Of a DNA stretch of 32,137 nt, positions 1 through 9,024 are shown one piece after another (position 1 is the stretch's first letter; every line of letters starts with the position of its first letter). Origin of the DNA: Hydrococcus sp. Prado102 (GTDB lineage: Bacteria; Cyanobacteriota; Cyanobacteriia; Cyanobacteriales; Microcystaceae); the NCBI GenBank assembly GCA_025454425.1, contig JALOOL010000104.1, positions 1 to 32,137 on the forward strand, in the 5' to 3' direction. Under the pieces are notes generated by a model. That model was given only the letters and a program-made list of their open reading frames with translations, was not told the DNA's origin and did not search any database. A program made the translations under genes and the position numbers.

Positions 1-59
1 AGGAGGATTGGTATTAAAATAGCTTCTACGATCGCAGATCTCTCGATCGTTTAACAGTC

Positions 60-88
60 AAAAAAAGAGACGCGATCGCTCGCGCCTC
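60..88 (-). terminator. Rho-independent terminator of the P-type ATPase gene
   Basis: On the minus strand, 23 bases past the ATPase stop codon, GAGGCGCGA and TCGCGTCTC form a 9-bp stem with one mismatch around a 4-base loop. Seven T residues follow (plus-strand A60-A66). Stem, short loop and U-tract are the classical arrangement. Confidence 0.75.
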
Positions 89-111
89 CAAATCCCAGTT
101 ATATTGTTGAA

Positions 112-2928
112 TTAATCGCGAGTTTTGTACCAGCGAATAAACAATTTTTCTAGTTCGATCCAGACAAAGATCAAAGCACTAAATCCAAGACAAACCATTA
201 ACTCTGTGAAGGTGAGGAAATGAGTGCTAAAGAAATTTCGCAACGGTTCGATGTAAATTAACATCAATTGCAAGATGGAAGTAAAGACAACCGATGCAAT
301 TAGATAGGGATTAGAACGCGGATCGATCTGCACAAACAATTTGCTATTGGAACGAATGGCGAGGGCGTGACCCATTTGTGCCAAACACAGCGTCGTAAAT
401 ACCATTGTCTTCCAGCGATCGGGATCTAAGGTTCCACCTGCCGTATTTTGTTGGGTATAGTTGTATGCCCAACCCATCATCGCAATAGTAACGATCGCCA
501 AAACCAAACCGATGCGAATCATGTAAGAACCCAATCCCCTAGCAAAAATGCTTTCTTTAGGGTTTTTGGGCGGTTGTTGCATCACGATCGGTCTGCCAGG
601 TTCTACCGCAAGCGCTAGCGCTGGAATACCATCCGTCACCAAATTCATCCACAAGATTTGTAGGGGTGACAGGGGTACGCCTCCCAATCCCAAAATGGGA
701 GCAGCCGCAATAGTCAAAACTTCCCCAATATTACTTCCTAAAATATAGCGAATAAAGCGACGAATGTTGGTATAGACAACGCGACCTTCTTCGACGGCGG
801 AGACGATAGTAGCAAAGTTATCGTCTAACAAAACCATGTCGCTCGCTTCTTTACTGACATCGGTTCCCGTAATCCCCATTGCTACGCCGATATCGGCTTG
901 TTTTAGGGCTGGTGCGTCGTTTACGCCGTCGCCCGTCATCGCGACAACGTGATGGCGATGTCTGAGTGCTTGGACGATGCGCAGTTTGTGTTCTGGCGAA
1001 ACGCGAGCGTAGACGCTAACATTTTCGACGACTCGCTCTAGTTCTTCGGGACTCATCTGCTCTAATTGCTGTCCGATGAGTGCTGAATCGGTAGCTTTAG
1101 CAATGCCTAAATCTTGGGCGATCGCTTTTGCCGTTAACTGGTGATCTCCAGTAATCATTACCGGACGAATGCCTGCCGCGCGACATTTAGCAACTGCATC
1201 TCGGACTTCGGGACGGGGAGCGTCTAACATCCCCACCAATCCCAACCAAATGAGATCGCGTTCGGAAGCATCTTCAGACCCTTCCGGGGGCAATTCCGTC
1301 AAAAGCTTGCTGGCAAAGCCTAATACTCGCAATCCCCCGCTTGCCATTTGGTTATTTTGTTCTAGAATGCGATCGCGCTGGTCGTCGGTTATCGGTTCGA
1401 TGCGCTCGCCAACTTTAATATGCGTACAGCGTTCTAAAGTTAGTTCTGGCGAACCTTTCGTATACATGATGAATTCAGAAAGTGCTTCTTTTATCTTTCT
1501 TTTTTCATCTTTGACCATGACGCTCATGCGTTTGCGTTCGGAGGAGAAAGGAAACTCCCCAACGCGAGGAAAGTCATATTCTAACTCGTGTTTGAAGAGT
1601 CCTGCCTTACCTGCAACTGCCAGTAATGCGCCTTCGGTTGGATCGCCTAAAATTGCCCACTCGCCATTTTCTTTTTGCAGAATAGCATCGTTACACAGGA
1701 CGCAAGCCAGCGCCAGCGATTGCAACTCTGGGTGAGATTTTGCTTCGGCTCCCGCGCCTTGAAATTCTCCTTCAGGACTGTAGCCTTCCCCAGAAACGCG
1801 CAGATGGCAGCTATCGGTATCCACCATTTGCACTACCATCTTGTTCTGGGTAAGGGTTCCGGTTTTATCCGAGCAAATAGTCGTTACCGAACCGAGGGTT
1901 TCTACGGCGGGAAGCTTGCGAATTAGGGCATTGCGCTTAACCATGCGCTGCGTTCCCAATGCTAGGGTAACGGTGATGACGGCAGGTAAGCCTTCGGGTA
2001 CGACGGCAACAGCCATACTGAGCGAGACTTTGACGAATTCCTCAAACAGATGGGGATGGAAAGCCGAACCGCCAATAATAACCAAGGCAACTAATACCAA
2101 CGAACCCGTTACCAAGGTGTTTCCCAGTTGCGCCATGCGCTTTTGCAAGGGAGTGGGTTCTGCTTCGACGGACTGGAGTGCTGTCGCGATTTTCCCCAGT
2201 TCGGTATTCATTCCCGTCCCCGTTACTAAAACGGTTGCCCGTCCTTGAACGACTTCGGTTCCAGAGAAGACGAGGTTAATACGATCGCCGAGGGGTGCAT
2301 CTTCTGCTAGGGTTAGATTTGCCTGTTTATCGACGGAGTGGGCTTCTCCCGTCAATGCTGCTTCTCTAATTTGTAGATTGGCTTGTTCTAAGATGCGTCC
2401 GTCAGCGGCTACTTTTACGCCAGCTTCTAGGAGCATTACGTCTCCAGGAACGAGTTCTTTTGACTCTACTTCTAGGGTTTTTCCGTCTCTAATCGCTCGT
2501 ACCTTCGACGAAGCCATATTCTTGAGCGCTGCCAAAGCTTTCTCCGCACCGCTTTCTTGGACGTAACCCAAAACCCCGTTGAGCAAGACAACGGTGAAGA
2601 TTGCGACGGCATCCTTGGGAAAGACAAACTGACCAGAGTTGACGGATTCCCGCGCGTCCAAAACGGCTGAGATGACTGCTACCGCAATCAGCATCAGCAA
2701 CATGATGTTTTTGAACTGATCGACTAAGATCTCAAAGGGGCTGCGTCCGCCTGACTCTTCGAGTTCGTTAGTTCCGTAACGATTCAAGTTTTCAGTGATT
2801 TGGATACTTTTTAAACCCGCAGCGCGATCGCTCTCTAAAAGCGCTACTGCTTTATCTGCTTCGATCGCGTGCCAGGCGATCGTTTCAGCCCTAGCTGAGA
2901 CAGCGTTCGATTCTACAAGAGGAGGCAT
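112..2928 (-). CDS. Cation-translocating P-type ATPase, probably a Ca2+ pump (PacL/SERCA-like, type IIA)
   Basis: This is a 938-residue integral membrane pump that uses ATP to move a cation, most likely Ca2+, across the membrane. In order it shows an N-terminal cation-ATPase domain, TM segments near 70-125, the actuator loop TGE at 193-195, PEGLP in M4 at 311-315, the phosphorylation motif DKTGT with Asp354, KGSPE at 491-495, TGDH near 593 and the hinge TGDGVND at 665-671. Membrane residues matching the SERCA calcium sites are present: Glu312 (M4), Asn733 and Glu736 (M5), Asn762, Thr765 and Asp766 (M6). Both site-I and site-II ligands therefore seem intact, which argues for Ca2+ over Na+/K+. 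Length fits the cyanobacterial PacL pump (about 926). The gene is monocistronic, with its own terminator, and divergent from the next gene. Ca2+ versus Mn2+ cannot be settled from sequence alone. Confidence 0.93.
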   Translation of the reverse strand: MPPLVESNAVSARAETIAWHAIEADKAVALLESDRAAGLKSIQITENLNRYGTNELEESGGRSPFEILVDQFKNIMLLMLIAVAVISAVLDARESVNSGQFVFPKDAVAIFTVVLLNGVLGYVQESGAEKALAALKNMASSKVRAIRDGKTLEVESKELVPGDVMLLEAGVKVAADGRILEQANLQIREAALTGEAHSVDKQANLTLAEDAPLGDRINLVFSGTEVVQGRATVLVTGTGMNTELGKIATALQSVEAEPTPLQKRMAQLGNTLVTGSLVLVALVIIGGSAFHPHLFEEFVKVSLSMAVAVVPEGLPAVITVTLALGTQRMVKRNALIRKLPAVETLGSVTTICSDKTGTLTQNKMVVQMVDTDSCHLRVSGEGYSPEGEFQGAGAEAKSHPELQSLALACVLCNDAILQKENGEWAILGDPTEGALLAVAGKAGLFKHELEYDFPRVGEFPFSSERKRMSVMVKDEKRKIKEALSEFIMYTKGSPELTLERCTHIKVGERIEPITDDQRDRILEQNNQMASGGLRVLGFASKLLTELPPEGSEDASERDLIWLGLVGMLDAPRPEVRDAVAKCRAAGIRPVMITGDHQLTAKAIAQDLGIAKATDSALIGQQLEQMSPEELERVVENVSVYARVSPEHKLRIVQALRHRHHVVAMTGDGVNDAPALKQADIGVAMGITGTDVSKEASDMVLLDDNFATIVSAVEEGRVVYTNIRRFIRYILGSNIGEVLTIAAAPILGLGGVPLSPLQILWMNLVTDGIPALALAVEPGRPIVMQQPPKNPKESIFARGLGSYMIRIGLVLAIVTIAMMGWAYNYTQQNTAGGTLDPDRWKTMVFTTLCLAQMGHALAIRSNSKLFVQIDPRSNPYLIASVVFTSILQLMLIYIEPLRNFFSTHFLTFTELMVCLGFSALIFVWIELEKLFIRWYKTRD

Positions 2929-2995
2929 ACCTTGAACTCCCTAACCTTAATGATGTGATAAACTGAAACTAAAAAATAGTACTGTTAACGGTTTA

Positions 2996-3016
2996 TGATA
3001 CTACTAAATAGTATCA
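2996..3016. promoter_or_regulatory. Perfect 8-bp inverted repeat in the divergent promoter region
   Basis: TGATACTA, a 5-base spacer and TAGTATCA form a perfect dyad in the 150-bp gap between the divergent P-type ATPase and AAA ATPase genes. The surrounding DNA is AT-rich. The size fits an operator for a dimeric repressor, or a weak cruciform. No family of regulator is suggested by the sequence. Confidence 0.35.
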
Positions 3017-3078
3017 ATGTTGCTCTGATAAAAAAATTTAATGTCAAAATAAGAAAAATAAAACCTTAATTTCAAGCT

Positions 3079-4215
3079 ATGCAATATGGCGATCGCTCTC
3101 CTTTCTACTCATCAGCCAACATGGTAACTAATCCATTTTTTCCAGACCATCTAATCGGCAGACAAACAGAACTTCAGCAGGTCAGCCAAATTTTGGCAGC
3201 AGATGGCGACCTGATGGTGACAGGAATTCCAGGAAGCGGACGGCGATCGCTAATTCAGAGTGCTGCTCTTGAGGTGGGAGCGAGAGTTTTAGAGATCGAT
3301 TGCTTGAGAGCAACAACATCTTCACGGTTTCTAGAGAGATTAGCAGAAGGATTGTTAGACGTTTTTTCAACTCCCGCCGAACTCGCGATCGTCAAACAAT
3401 GGAGTTGCGATCGCCCGCTAACGCTTGAAAACGTCTCAATTTATCGATCTCGACTCATCTGGCAGGTTCCTTCGCGAGAAGAGTGGACGATCCTGCAAGC
3501 GTTGCTAAACTTACCGCAAGTAATGGCAGAGCAACTTGATTGTCGAATTGTTTTTGTCTTTCTAAACTTTCCTCACATTCGTTCTTGGGATCGTTCGGGA
3601 GAATGGGAAGCTTACTTGCGTCAGGAGTTAGATCGACAAAGCCGCGTTAATTACGTTATCGTTGCTACCGTGCCCGAACCTTGGGCGTATGAAAGTAACT
3701 TGCACTTAGTCAATCTAGCACCCCTCGATCGCGAAGAGATTGAGTCCTGGATAATAGACGCAATGACAGCTAAAGGACTGAAATTTGAGATAGATGCCCT
3801 GGATTTATATATCGAGCGCGTGCGGGGACATTTAGGAGATGCGATCGCGCTTGCTCGTCGCATTTGGTTGGAGCAACGCTTAGAATCTCTCGAATCTAAA
3901 ACGTCAAATTTCATCCAATTGCATCACGTTCATCGCAGTACCCTTGCGCTTGTCGAAGATTTCTCTCAAACGTTCGAGTCTTTGCTGTTATTGCTTCCTC
4001 CGATTCAAGCTCGCGTTTTAGAAAGTTTGGCGATCGATCCTACTGATAGTCCCCACGCACGGGATTATCTGCGCAAGCACCAACTCTCTAAAGGTGGCGG
4101 ACTTCAAGGCGCATTATCGGGTTTGGAACAAAAAGGTCTAATTTATGGGGGAAAGTACGGCTATCGAGTGGCTATGCCCTTGTTAGCTCTCTGGCTCAAA
4201 CACAGACTAGCTTAG
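3079..4215 (+). CDS. AAA-type (AAA_16/STAND-like) ATPase of unknown role
   Basis: The product is a 378-residue soluble protein. It opens with NPF..HLIGR, the usual entry of AAA_16/Orc-type NTPases, followed by a P-loop-like GIPGSGRRS (residues 51-59) in which the usual Lys before Ser is Arg. A hydrophobic strand, RIVFVFLNF (about 154-162), sits where Walker B belongs but lacks a clear acidic pair. The C-terminus looks like a winged-helix (LEQKGLIYGG). The altered Walker A and weak Walker B make catalysis uncertain. An internal ATG at 3121 (MVTNPFF) puts the conserved NPF near the N-terminus and is a good alternative start; neither start has a strong ribosome binding site. No functional partner is adjacent, and it converges with the ClC gene. 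Confidence 0.75.
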   Translation: MQYGDRSPFYSSANMVTNPFFPDHLIGRQTELQQVSQILAADGDLMVTGIPGSGRRSLIQSAALEVGARVLEIDCLRATTSSRFLERLAEGLLDVFSTPAELAIVKQWSCDRPLTLENVSIYRSRLIWQVPSREEWTILQALLNLPQVMAEQLDCRIVFVFLNFPHIRSWDRSGEWEAYLRQELDRQSRVNYVIVATVPEPWAYESNLHLVNLAPLDREEIESWIIDAMTAKGLKFEIDALDLYIERVRGHLGDAIALARRIWLEQRLESLESKTSNFIQLHHVHRSTLALVEDFSQTFESLLLLLPPIQARVLESLAIDPTDSPHARDYLRKHQLSKGGGLQGALSGLEQKGLIYGGKYGYRVAMPLLALWLKHRLA

Positions 4216-4277
4216 TCTGGCGATCGCCCTTCGAGAGACTTTTTCAGCGAACAGCGATTAGAGTTCAAAGTTCGTAG

Positions 4278-4297
4278 AGACGCGAAATTTCGCGTCT
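4278..4297. terminator. Perfect 20-base palindrome between convergent genes
   Basis: AGACGCGAAATTTCGCGTCT is a perfect self-complementary sequence in the 96-bp gap between the convergent AAA ATPase and ClC genes. It can form a hairpin on either RNA and so could be a bidirectional terminator, although no long T-tract follows. GACGCGAAATTTCGCGTC palindromes also recur between cyanobacterial genes as a dispersed repeat, so it may be both. Confidence 0.5.
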
Positions 4298-4311
4298 GTA
4301 CAAAGTTCAAA

Positions 4312-6234
4312 TTATTTAGTCAAACACTTACTCGCCTCAACTTCAAGCGATAAATGCGGACAAAGCGCTTGCCGAGTAACGGCTAGATCGCTTGCCAAAC
4401 TAATCCGATGTCGTTCGACAATTCCTAAAACCTGGCGAGGATTATCGCGGTCTACGACAGGGAGTAAATAAAAACCCCTCGCTTCCATGCGCGGTAGTAG
4501 TTCGGTTACGGATTCGTCCTCATGAGCATAAAGAATCTCTGTAGTACAAATATCTCGCAACTGGCGATCGCGGATTTGCTCGATCGCTCTTGATTCTAAT
4601 AGAATTATCGTTTCTTGAGAAGTATCGGACGCGATCGGAACGACTTGACGCTTGATATCAGCTAGCGAGACAATTCCTAACAACTGCTTCATCTCATCGA
4701 AGACTAAAGCCGTATGACATCTATGCTGACACATGAGCCGACCTGCTTCAAACACAGACATCGAATCGGGCAATCCCAAATAAGAATGCTCCATAACTAA
4801 AGAAGTCGGTATGTGTTGCAAGGCTTTTTGTTCTTCTTCTTTATCGAGATTGACACCCATTTGCTGAAGTTTTAAATCTTCGAGTGCTTGATGAGATTTG
4901 ATACGCTCGACTATCCAGACGCTGACCCCTACTGCTGCCATCAAGGGTAGGATAATGCGGTAATTTTGCGTTAATTCAAACAAAAGGATAATTGCTGTCA
5001 GAGGCGCTTTGACGCTGCTAGCTAGGACGGCTGCCATGCCGACCATTGCATAATCGGAGGCTGGAGCAACCGCTATTAAACTTGTAGGTAAAAGAAGATG
5101 CAAAACATTACCGTATATTGCCCCCAAACAAGCTCCCAAAAACATCGCCGGAGCAAAAATTCCCCCTACTAAACCGCTTCCCAAACAAATTCCCGTCAGT
5201 ACCAGTTTGAAGGCTAACAGCAAGCACAGAAGCGGTAGGGAATAAGTATTTTCATGGAGAATGACTTCAATAGTTCCATAGCCAATGCCAAGAACTTGAG
5301 AAAATTGTAGGGCAACTAAACCAACGCAAGCTCCTCCAAAAATGGGTTGTATCGATTTAGGTATCTTGCTCAACCTAGCCAAAGCAGGAATTTTGCCGCT
5401 AAAACAATCCCCAAAATATTGAATTCCCCGCACGAATAACATGGAAACTATGCTTGCTAGCAATCCCAATCCCAAGTAAAAAATCCATTCCCAGTTACTG
5501 ACAACTTGATACGTAGGTAATTCAAATGCCGGACGCACCCCCATATAAATACGAGCAATCACCGCCGAGACAACGGCTGATAAGAGAATTAGACTGGCAG
5601 CGGGGGTAGTAAAAGAGGTTCCCAGTACGATTTCTAAGGCAAAAAAAACGCCTGCAATCGGCGCATTAAATCCAGCGGATAAACCTGCGGCCGCTCCCGC
5701 ACCGAGTAAAAGCCGATAGCGCTCTTTTGAAACTTGAAAAACTTGTCCTAAGATAATACCGATGTTGGAACCGATTTCTACGCTGGGCCCTTCTGGCCCT
5801 AAAGAGGCTCCTGTTGCCAAGGAAACTACCGCAGCTAGCATTTTAATAGCTGGTCGTAGGGGCGATATAGGCTGCATTCTCGTATCGCTCAGCAGCGCTG
5901 AAAGTCCATGTCCCAAAAACTCTGGAAACCGCCAGCGCATCAAACCTACAATCGCCCCTCCTAGCATGGGAATAAGGGCGACTGTCCAACCTCCCCAGGT
6001 CGAGATGTAGTTGAGTAGTTTTTCAAATACTAAGGCTTGAAAAAATGCGATCGCGTGGTGAAATACAAATAGTGCTAGTCCCGTGCTTCCTCCGATGAGT
6101 AGGGCAGAAATCAATACTAAGACCTCTGGGGAAGGCTGCAAGCGGTTGAGAAAACTAGTTAGGCGATCCGAGAAGGAAACGGGTTTGGGAGTCGGCGGGA
6201 GGAGAATTTTAGATTCGGGCAGAGCAGTAGTCAT
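4312..6234 (-). CDS. ClC-family anion channel/transporter with C-terminal CBS pair
   Basis: The product is a 640-residue membrane protein that conducts or exchanges anions such as chloride. ClC signatures are GPEGP at 146-150 (gating Glu148), FNAPIAGVFF at 189-198, GGIFAP, and a late QNYRIILP segment containing the anion-coordinating Tyr. Two CBS motifs follow at about 470-520 and 560-615 and probably give nucleotide-dependent regulation. Two positions depart from the well-studied E. coli protein. The selectivity-filter GSGIP is GHGLS here (His109 in place of Ser). The internal proton-relay glutamate (E203 in E. coli) aligns with Ile202. The protein may therefore be uncoupled from protons or have altered selectivity; this is an inference from alignment by eye. 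It starts with ATG and is preceded by a 383-bp gap. Confidence 0.93.
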   Translation of the reverse strand: MTTALPESKILLPPTPKPVSFSDRLTSFLNRLQPSPEVLVLISALLIGGSTGLALFVFHHAIAFFQALVFEKLLNYISTWGGWTVALIPMLGGAIVGLMRWRFPEFLGHGLSALLSDTRMQPISPLRPAIKMLAAVVSLATGASLGPEGPSVEIGSNIGIILGQVFQVSKERYRLLLGAGAAAGLSAGFNAPIAGVFFALEIVLGTSFTTPAASLILLSAVVSAVIARIYMGVRPAFELPTYQVVSNWEWIFYLGLGLLASIVSMLFVRGIQYFGDCFSGKIPALARLSKIPKSIQPIFGGACVGLVALQFSQVLGIGYGTIEVILHENTYSLPLLCLLLAFKLVLTGICLGSGLVGGIFAPAMFLGACLGAIYGNVLHLLLPTSLIAVAPASDYAMVGMAAVLASSVKAPLTAIILLFELTQNYRIILPLMAAVGVSVWIVERIKSHQALEDLKLQQMGVNLDKEEEQKALQHIPTSLVMEHSYLGLPDSMSVFEAGRLMCQHRCHTALVFDEMKQLLGIVSLADIKRQVVPIASDTSQETIILLESRAIEQIRDRQLRDICTTEILYAHEDESVTELLPRMEARGFYLLPVVDRDNPRQVLGIVERHRISLASDLAVTRQALCPHLSLEVEASKCLTK

Positions 6235-6617
6235 TTAACAAGTTCGGAGCCGCTGAGAATTATATAGTTATTTTATTTAGACAATGGAATATAAAATTTA
6301 AAATTGCAGCCTTTTATTGCTAGCTTAAAAGAACGCTCGCGTTGGTTCGAGCTTTCGATATCCAATTACGAACGCTAAGCGGTTTTTCTGATATTTTGTA
6401 TTTCAGCAATTATTGCAGTTACAGAAGATGGGCAAAAACCGTCTCTAGTTGTATTTTTCGACGGTTTCTTTGCACTGCTCCAAGGCTTTAAGCCGATGAA
6501 TGCGATCTTTTTATACTAGGTAAAAAACCTATAAACGATCGGAATTAGCATCTGCTCGTTATTATAATTGTATCGATTTGTTGCTCAGTTAGCTATCGAT
6601 TTGTTTAGATTGCTTGC
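6235..6617. other. 383-bp AT-rich intergenic region
   Basis: This lies upstream of the ClC gene and downstream of the DUF2301 gene, both on the minus strand. I see no ORF of convincing length. The one clear structure is an 8-bp inverted repeat, AAACCGTC at 6436-6443 and GACGGTTT at 6460-6467, with a 16-base loop. A shorter AGGT-AAAA-ACCT dyad lies near 6517-6530. A small RNA or leader is possible but not demonstrable. Confidence 0.4.
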
Positions 6618-7280
6618 TTATTGCTGAGAACTCGCTAATTTATTGGTTCGCTGTTGCTTGAGATAGGTAAAAACGGACTTATCGCCGATATCGGGAGGAA
6701 TTGCTTGTGTGGCTTTGCGGATTGCGAAAATAATAAATAAAATCGTCCAGAAAGCGAGTAATCCTTTTTCTACATCGAGCGGTAAAATTCCTAACAAATG
6801 ACCGAGTAATAACAAAGGAACGATTGGAGTCAACAATTTAGTTTCAAATCGGTTGAAACAAAATGCTTCTTTAAAATAAATTCCCGTTAGTGCTGCGAAA
6901 CTAAAACCAACTCCTAACAAAGTAATTGGGTGGTTATAAACGGTTAAAGCTAAAGGTTCGCTATTTGATAAAGCCAAAATAATCGCTGCGATCGCGCCAA
7001 TCGACCAAAATAATTGTAAGGTTCTATGTAGGGGAACGAGATAGATATGGATCGTAACGAGGCTAATTGCTAAACCGATGGAAAATAAAGCAAATAATAA
7101 AGTTAAGGAATCTAAAACAACTGGCGTTGCTCCTTGTATAAGAATTAAACCGCTCCCAATCGCAAAGCTTAAAGCCGCTAAACATAACCCCGCACGGTAA
7201 ATAATAACTCCCATGCGATCGCGATCGGTAATGGTAAATTCACCAAACTGTCCTTGATAAATTTCTGTTGATGTTATCAT
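6618..7280 (-). CDS. DUF2301 family integral membrane protein
   Basis: The product is a 220-residue polytopic membrane protein with about six TM helices, matching as far as I recall the cyanobacterial DUF2301 family (opening EIYQGQFGEFTITDRDR.GVIIYRAGL). The function is unknown. I chose the ATG at 7280 because the family similarity begins just after it (MITSTEIYQGQFG). The open frame continues 24 codons upstream to 7352, but that part runs through an inverted repeat and is not protein-like. It lies 90 bp downstream of the bilin-lyase gene on the same strand with a palindromic repeat between them, so co-transcription is uncertain. Confidence 0.8.
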   Translation of the reverse strand: MITSTEIYQGQFGEFTITDRDRMGVIIYRAGLCLAALSFAIGSGLILIQGATPVVLDSLTLLFALFSIGLAISLVTIHIYLVPLHRTLQLFWSIGAIAAIILALSNSEPLALTVYNHPITLLGVGFSFAALTGIYFKEAFCFNRFETKLLTPIVPLLLLGHLLGILPLDVEKGLLAFWTILFIIFAIRKATQAIPPDIGDKSVFTYLKQQRTNKLASSQQ

Positions 7281-7320
7281 GTTTTTTTTATATATAAAGA
7301 ACAGAGAATAGTTAATTTCT

Positions 7321-7358
7321 TGTAGGTTGGGTAAAGCGATAGCGAAACCCAACCTACC
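7321..7358. repeat. Short palindromic element (11-bp inverted arms), mini version of the 25.4-kb repeat
   Basis: GTAGGTTGGGT at 7322-7332 and ACCCAACCTAC at 7347-7357 are perfect inverted arms around a 14-base centre. The same arm sequence ends the 165-bp element at 25428-25592, so this is a member, or internally deleted copy, of a dispersed MITE-like family common in cyanobacteria. It sits 40 bp upstream of the DUF2301 start. Confidence 0.8.
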
Positions 7359-7370
7359 AATCTGCTTTAT

Positions 7371-7925
7371 TTAACTTACTTTTTGTTCTACGCCAAACCC
7401 CACTAAAGAAACTTGTTCGAGTGGCTGTCCTTCTGGCGGACGTTGATAGTTGATAATTTTTCTAATGCGTAAAGTAGGATTAACTAGAGTAATCGAATCG
7501 ACAGAGACGACGCGAGTATAATGAGTTGTCATTAAGAGTTCTCTGGTCTTAGAATCGAAGCGAAAATGAGAAATAATTGGTTTAGACTCTTCATAGGCGC
7601 GATCGCGTAAATAATCGCCTTCTAAATAAGAATTATTTTCCTGTTTGGGAACGAATAAAAGGTTGAGTTGCTGAGAAACTTCTTCGCCTTTTTCAGAAAC
7701 CGTATAAAATCCCAAACTAAAACCAGGAAGGCTCTCTAATTCTAACGATAATGGATATTGATTGTCTGACATTACTTTAGCTTTGAGGTCGGCAGTTAAA
7801 GGTACAATAGTAAAATCTGTACGCGATCGCTCGACTTCTCGATCGTTTAAATAATGATAGGTTCGTTCGGTTTTCCAACTTCCAACGCACCAATCAAAAA
7901 ACTCTATAAATTTTGCTGTATCCAT
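7371..7925 (-). CDS. CpcS/CpeS-type phycobiliprotein lyase (bilin chromophore lyase)
   Basis: The product is a 184-residue soluble lipocalin-fold protein of the CpcS/CpeS family, which attaches phycobilins to cysteines of phycobiliproteins. Evidence is the N-terminal FFDWCVGSWKTERTYHYL block, the central YLEGDYLRDRAYEE strand, the FRFDS...LLMTTHYTR strand pair and the PTLRIRKI end, at the usual family length. Its place 154 bp downstream of an AplA-like phycobiliprotein on the same strand makes that protein the obvious client. I cannot say which S-type subgroup it belongs to, so no gene symbol is given. Confidence 0.82.
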   Translation of the reverse strand: MDTAKFIEFFDWCVGSWKTERTYHYLNDREVERSRTDFTIVPLTADLKAKVMSDNQYPLSLELESLPGFSLGFYTVSEKGEEVSQQLNLLFVPKQENNSYLEGDYLRDRAYEESKPIISHFRFDSKTRELLMTTHYTRVVSVDSITLVNPTLRIRKIINYQRPPEGQPLEQVSLVGFGVEQKVS

Positions 7926-8079
7926 AATTCAGTTATCAGTGACTTGTAGGGGACGGGGCATTTAAAGGGCTTTTATAGGTTCCGCCCTCAGCCACGACCC
8001 ATGGCGTGCGCCCAATTTGATAGCAAAGCCTTTTCAAAAATAAAATTGATGTATTTAACAAGCCATTAAATATAGTATT

Positions 8080-8658
8080 TTAAACTGTTTGAAACTGCTT
8101 CATATTAGCAATTAAATGGTTAAAATAAGGCTTTAATTCCTCTTGTTCTTGTTCTTGAAATTCTTTTAATCCGAAAAATTTTATATTTTCCAATCCAACA
8201 ACCATTGCTCCTAAAGGAACGCGCAATTCTTCATAGAGCATTTGCATATTATTGAATCCTTCTTGACTGGTAAATTGAGTTTTTTTGCCAGCTATTCCAT
8301 AAGTAATACAGCGTAAAAAATGCCAAAAATCTCGCCAACAAGCCTCGCTTCTTTCTGGAGGATATAAATCTCCGCCAGGTTGAGCGATATTAGGAAATTG
8401 TTCTAAAAGTTTTTTTCGAGCTTCGCTGACAATATTGGGAGCTTTTTCTCTCAACAATCTAGCATTTTCTACTGACGATGAGAGCGATGGCGATAAAGTT
8501 TTTATTCGTTCGATATCTTCATCAGTTAGATAGCGACCTTCATCATCAGCTTTTTGAAAAATAGCAACAACTTCAGCGGGATAGTCATTATTCCAAGTTG
8601 CAAAGCTAACAATTCTCGCTTTGGGGATTAATTGTCGAGCGCGATCGCTTAATTGCAT
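8080..8658 (-). CDS. Allophycocyanin-like (AplA-type) phycobiliprotein
   Basis: The product is a 192-residue globin-fold phycobiliprotein homologue. From about residue 40 it follows ApcA: GRYLTDEDIERIK, then a long helix, FPNIAQPGGDLY (88-99) and CWRDFWHFLRCITYGIA (107-123), where Cys107, Arg109, Asp110 and Arg116 match the chromophore-binding CLRDL..YLR pattern of allophycocyanin. It differs from core subunits in an extra N-terminal segment of about 30 residues, an acidic Gln/Glu-rich helix near 166-176 and Trp in the bilin pocket. These features fit the AplA-like class, reported in Fremyella as non-phycobilisome phycobiliproteins, rather than ApcA/B/D/E/F. A light-sensing or bilin-storage role is inference. 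It lies 25 bp after a small hypothetical gene and is probably co-transcribed with it. Confidence 0.8.
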   Translation of the reverse strand: MQLSDRARQLIPKARIVSFATWNNDYPAEVVAIFQKADDEGRYLTDEDIERIKTLSPSLSSSVENARLLREKAPNIVSEARKKLLEQFPNIAQPGGDLYPPERSEACWRDFWHFLRCITYGIAGKKTQFTSQEGFNNMQMLYEELRVPLGAMVVGLENIKFFGLKEFQEQEQEELKPYFNHLIANMKQFQTV

Positions 8659-8683
8659 ACTTAATATTCTCTAACTGTTTTAT

Positions 8684-8905
8684 TTATACTTCAGATCGCT
8701 GAGCGCGGAGTTTTTCTAGAGCAACATCAATTCGAGCGATATCGGGATGTTGTGCTAAATGTTCCATAGCAGTTTTCTTGGAAAATTTGGCCTTTTGTGC
8801 GGTTGTCAAGAGATCGTTGACGATTCTTTGGCGATATTGCTCTAATTCTACAATTACTTCCTCAATTTCTGCCGCTGTTACTGGCGTGGTTATATTTTCT
8901 GACAT
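8684..8905 (-). CDS. Small conserved-looking hypothetical protein
   Basis: The product is a 73-residue soluble protein, mostly helical by inspection, with many Glu, Gln and Lys and no TM segment or Cys. I do not recognise the family. It is the first gene of a tight minus-strand unit with the AplA-like gene (25-bp spacing), so a partner or assembly role for that phycobiliprotein is a reasonable guess. AAGTTAAACT.. precedes its ATG; no strong Shine-Dalgarno is seen. The real-gene call rests on spacing, a clean ATG and normal amino acid composition. Confidence 0.65.
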   Translation of the reverse strand: MSENITTPVTAAEIEEVIVELEQYRQRIVNDLLTTAQKAKFSKKTAMEHLAQHPDIARIDVALEKLRAQRSEV

Positions 8906-8977
8906 AAGTTTAACTTCCTCGATCGCAATTTTCTTTCGCTTTTATCTTCCCAAAACTCGTAGCCTCTCGCCACTTTT

Positions 8978-8997
8978 GTAAAGTAAAGTAAAGTAAA
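8978..8997. repeat. Four GTAAA pentamers in tandem
   Basis: GTAAA is repeated four times in the 119-bp divergent promoter region between the small hypothetical gene and the HEAT-repeat gene. It ends 27 bases before the HEAT ATG. It could vary in copy number and so affect promoter or leader spacing. Confidence 0.6.
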
Positions 8998-9024
8998 ATT
9001 AAAGAAACTGTCTTCATAACGCTA

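Noticed and set aside
1169-1735. Plus-strand ORFs opposite the P-type ATPase
   Set aside because: They lie antisense to a gene with every P-type ATPase motif; their products are Ser/Arg-rich shadows.
7926-8079. GC-rich stretch between the AplA-like and lyase genes as a terminator or repeat copy
   Set aside because: TGTAGGGGAC and GCGTGCGCCC resemble dispersed palindromes, but I could not pair them into a convincing stem.
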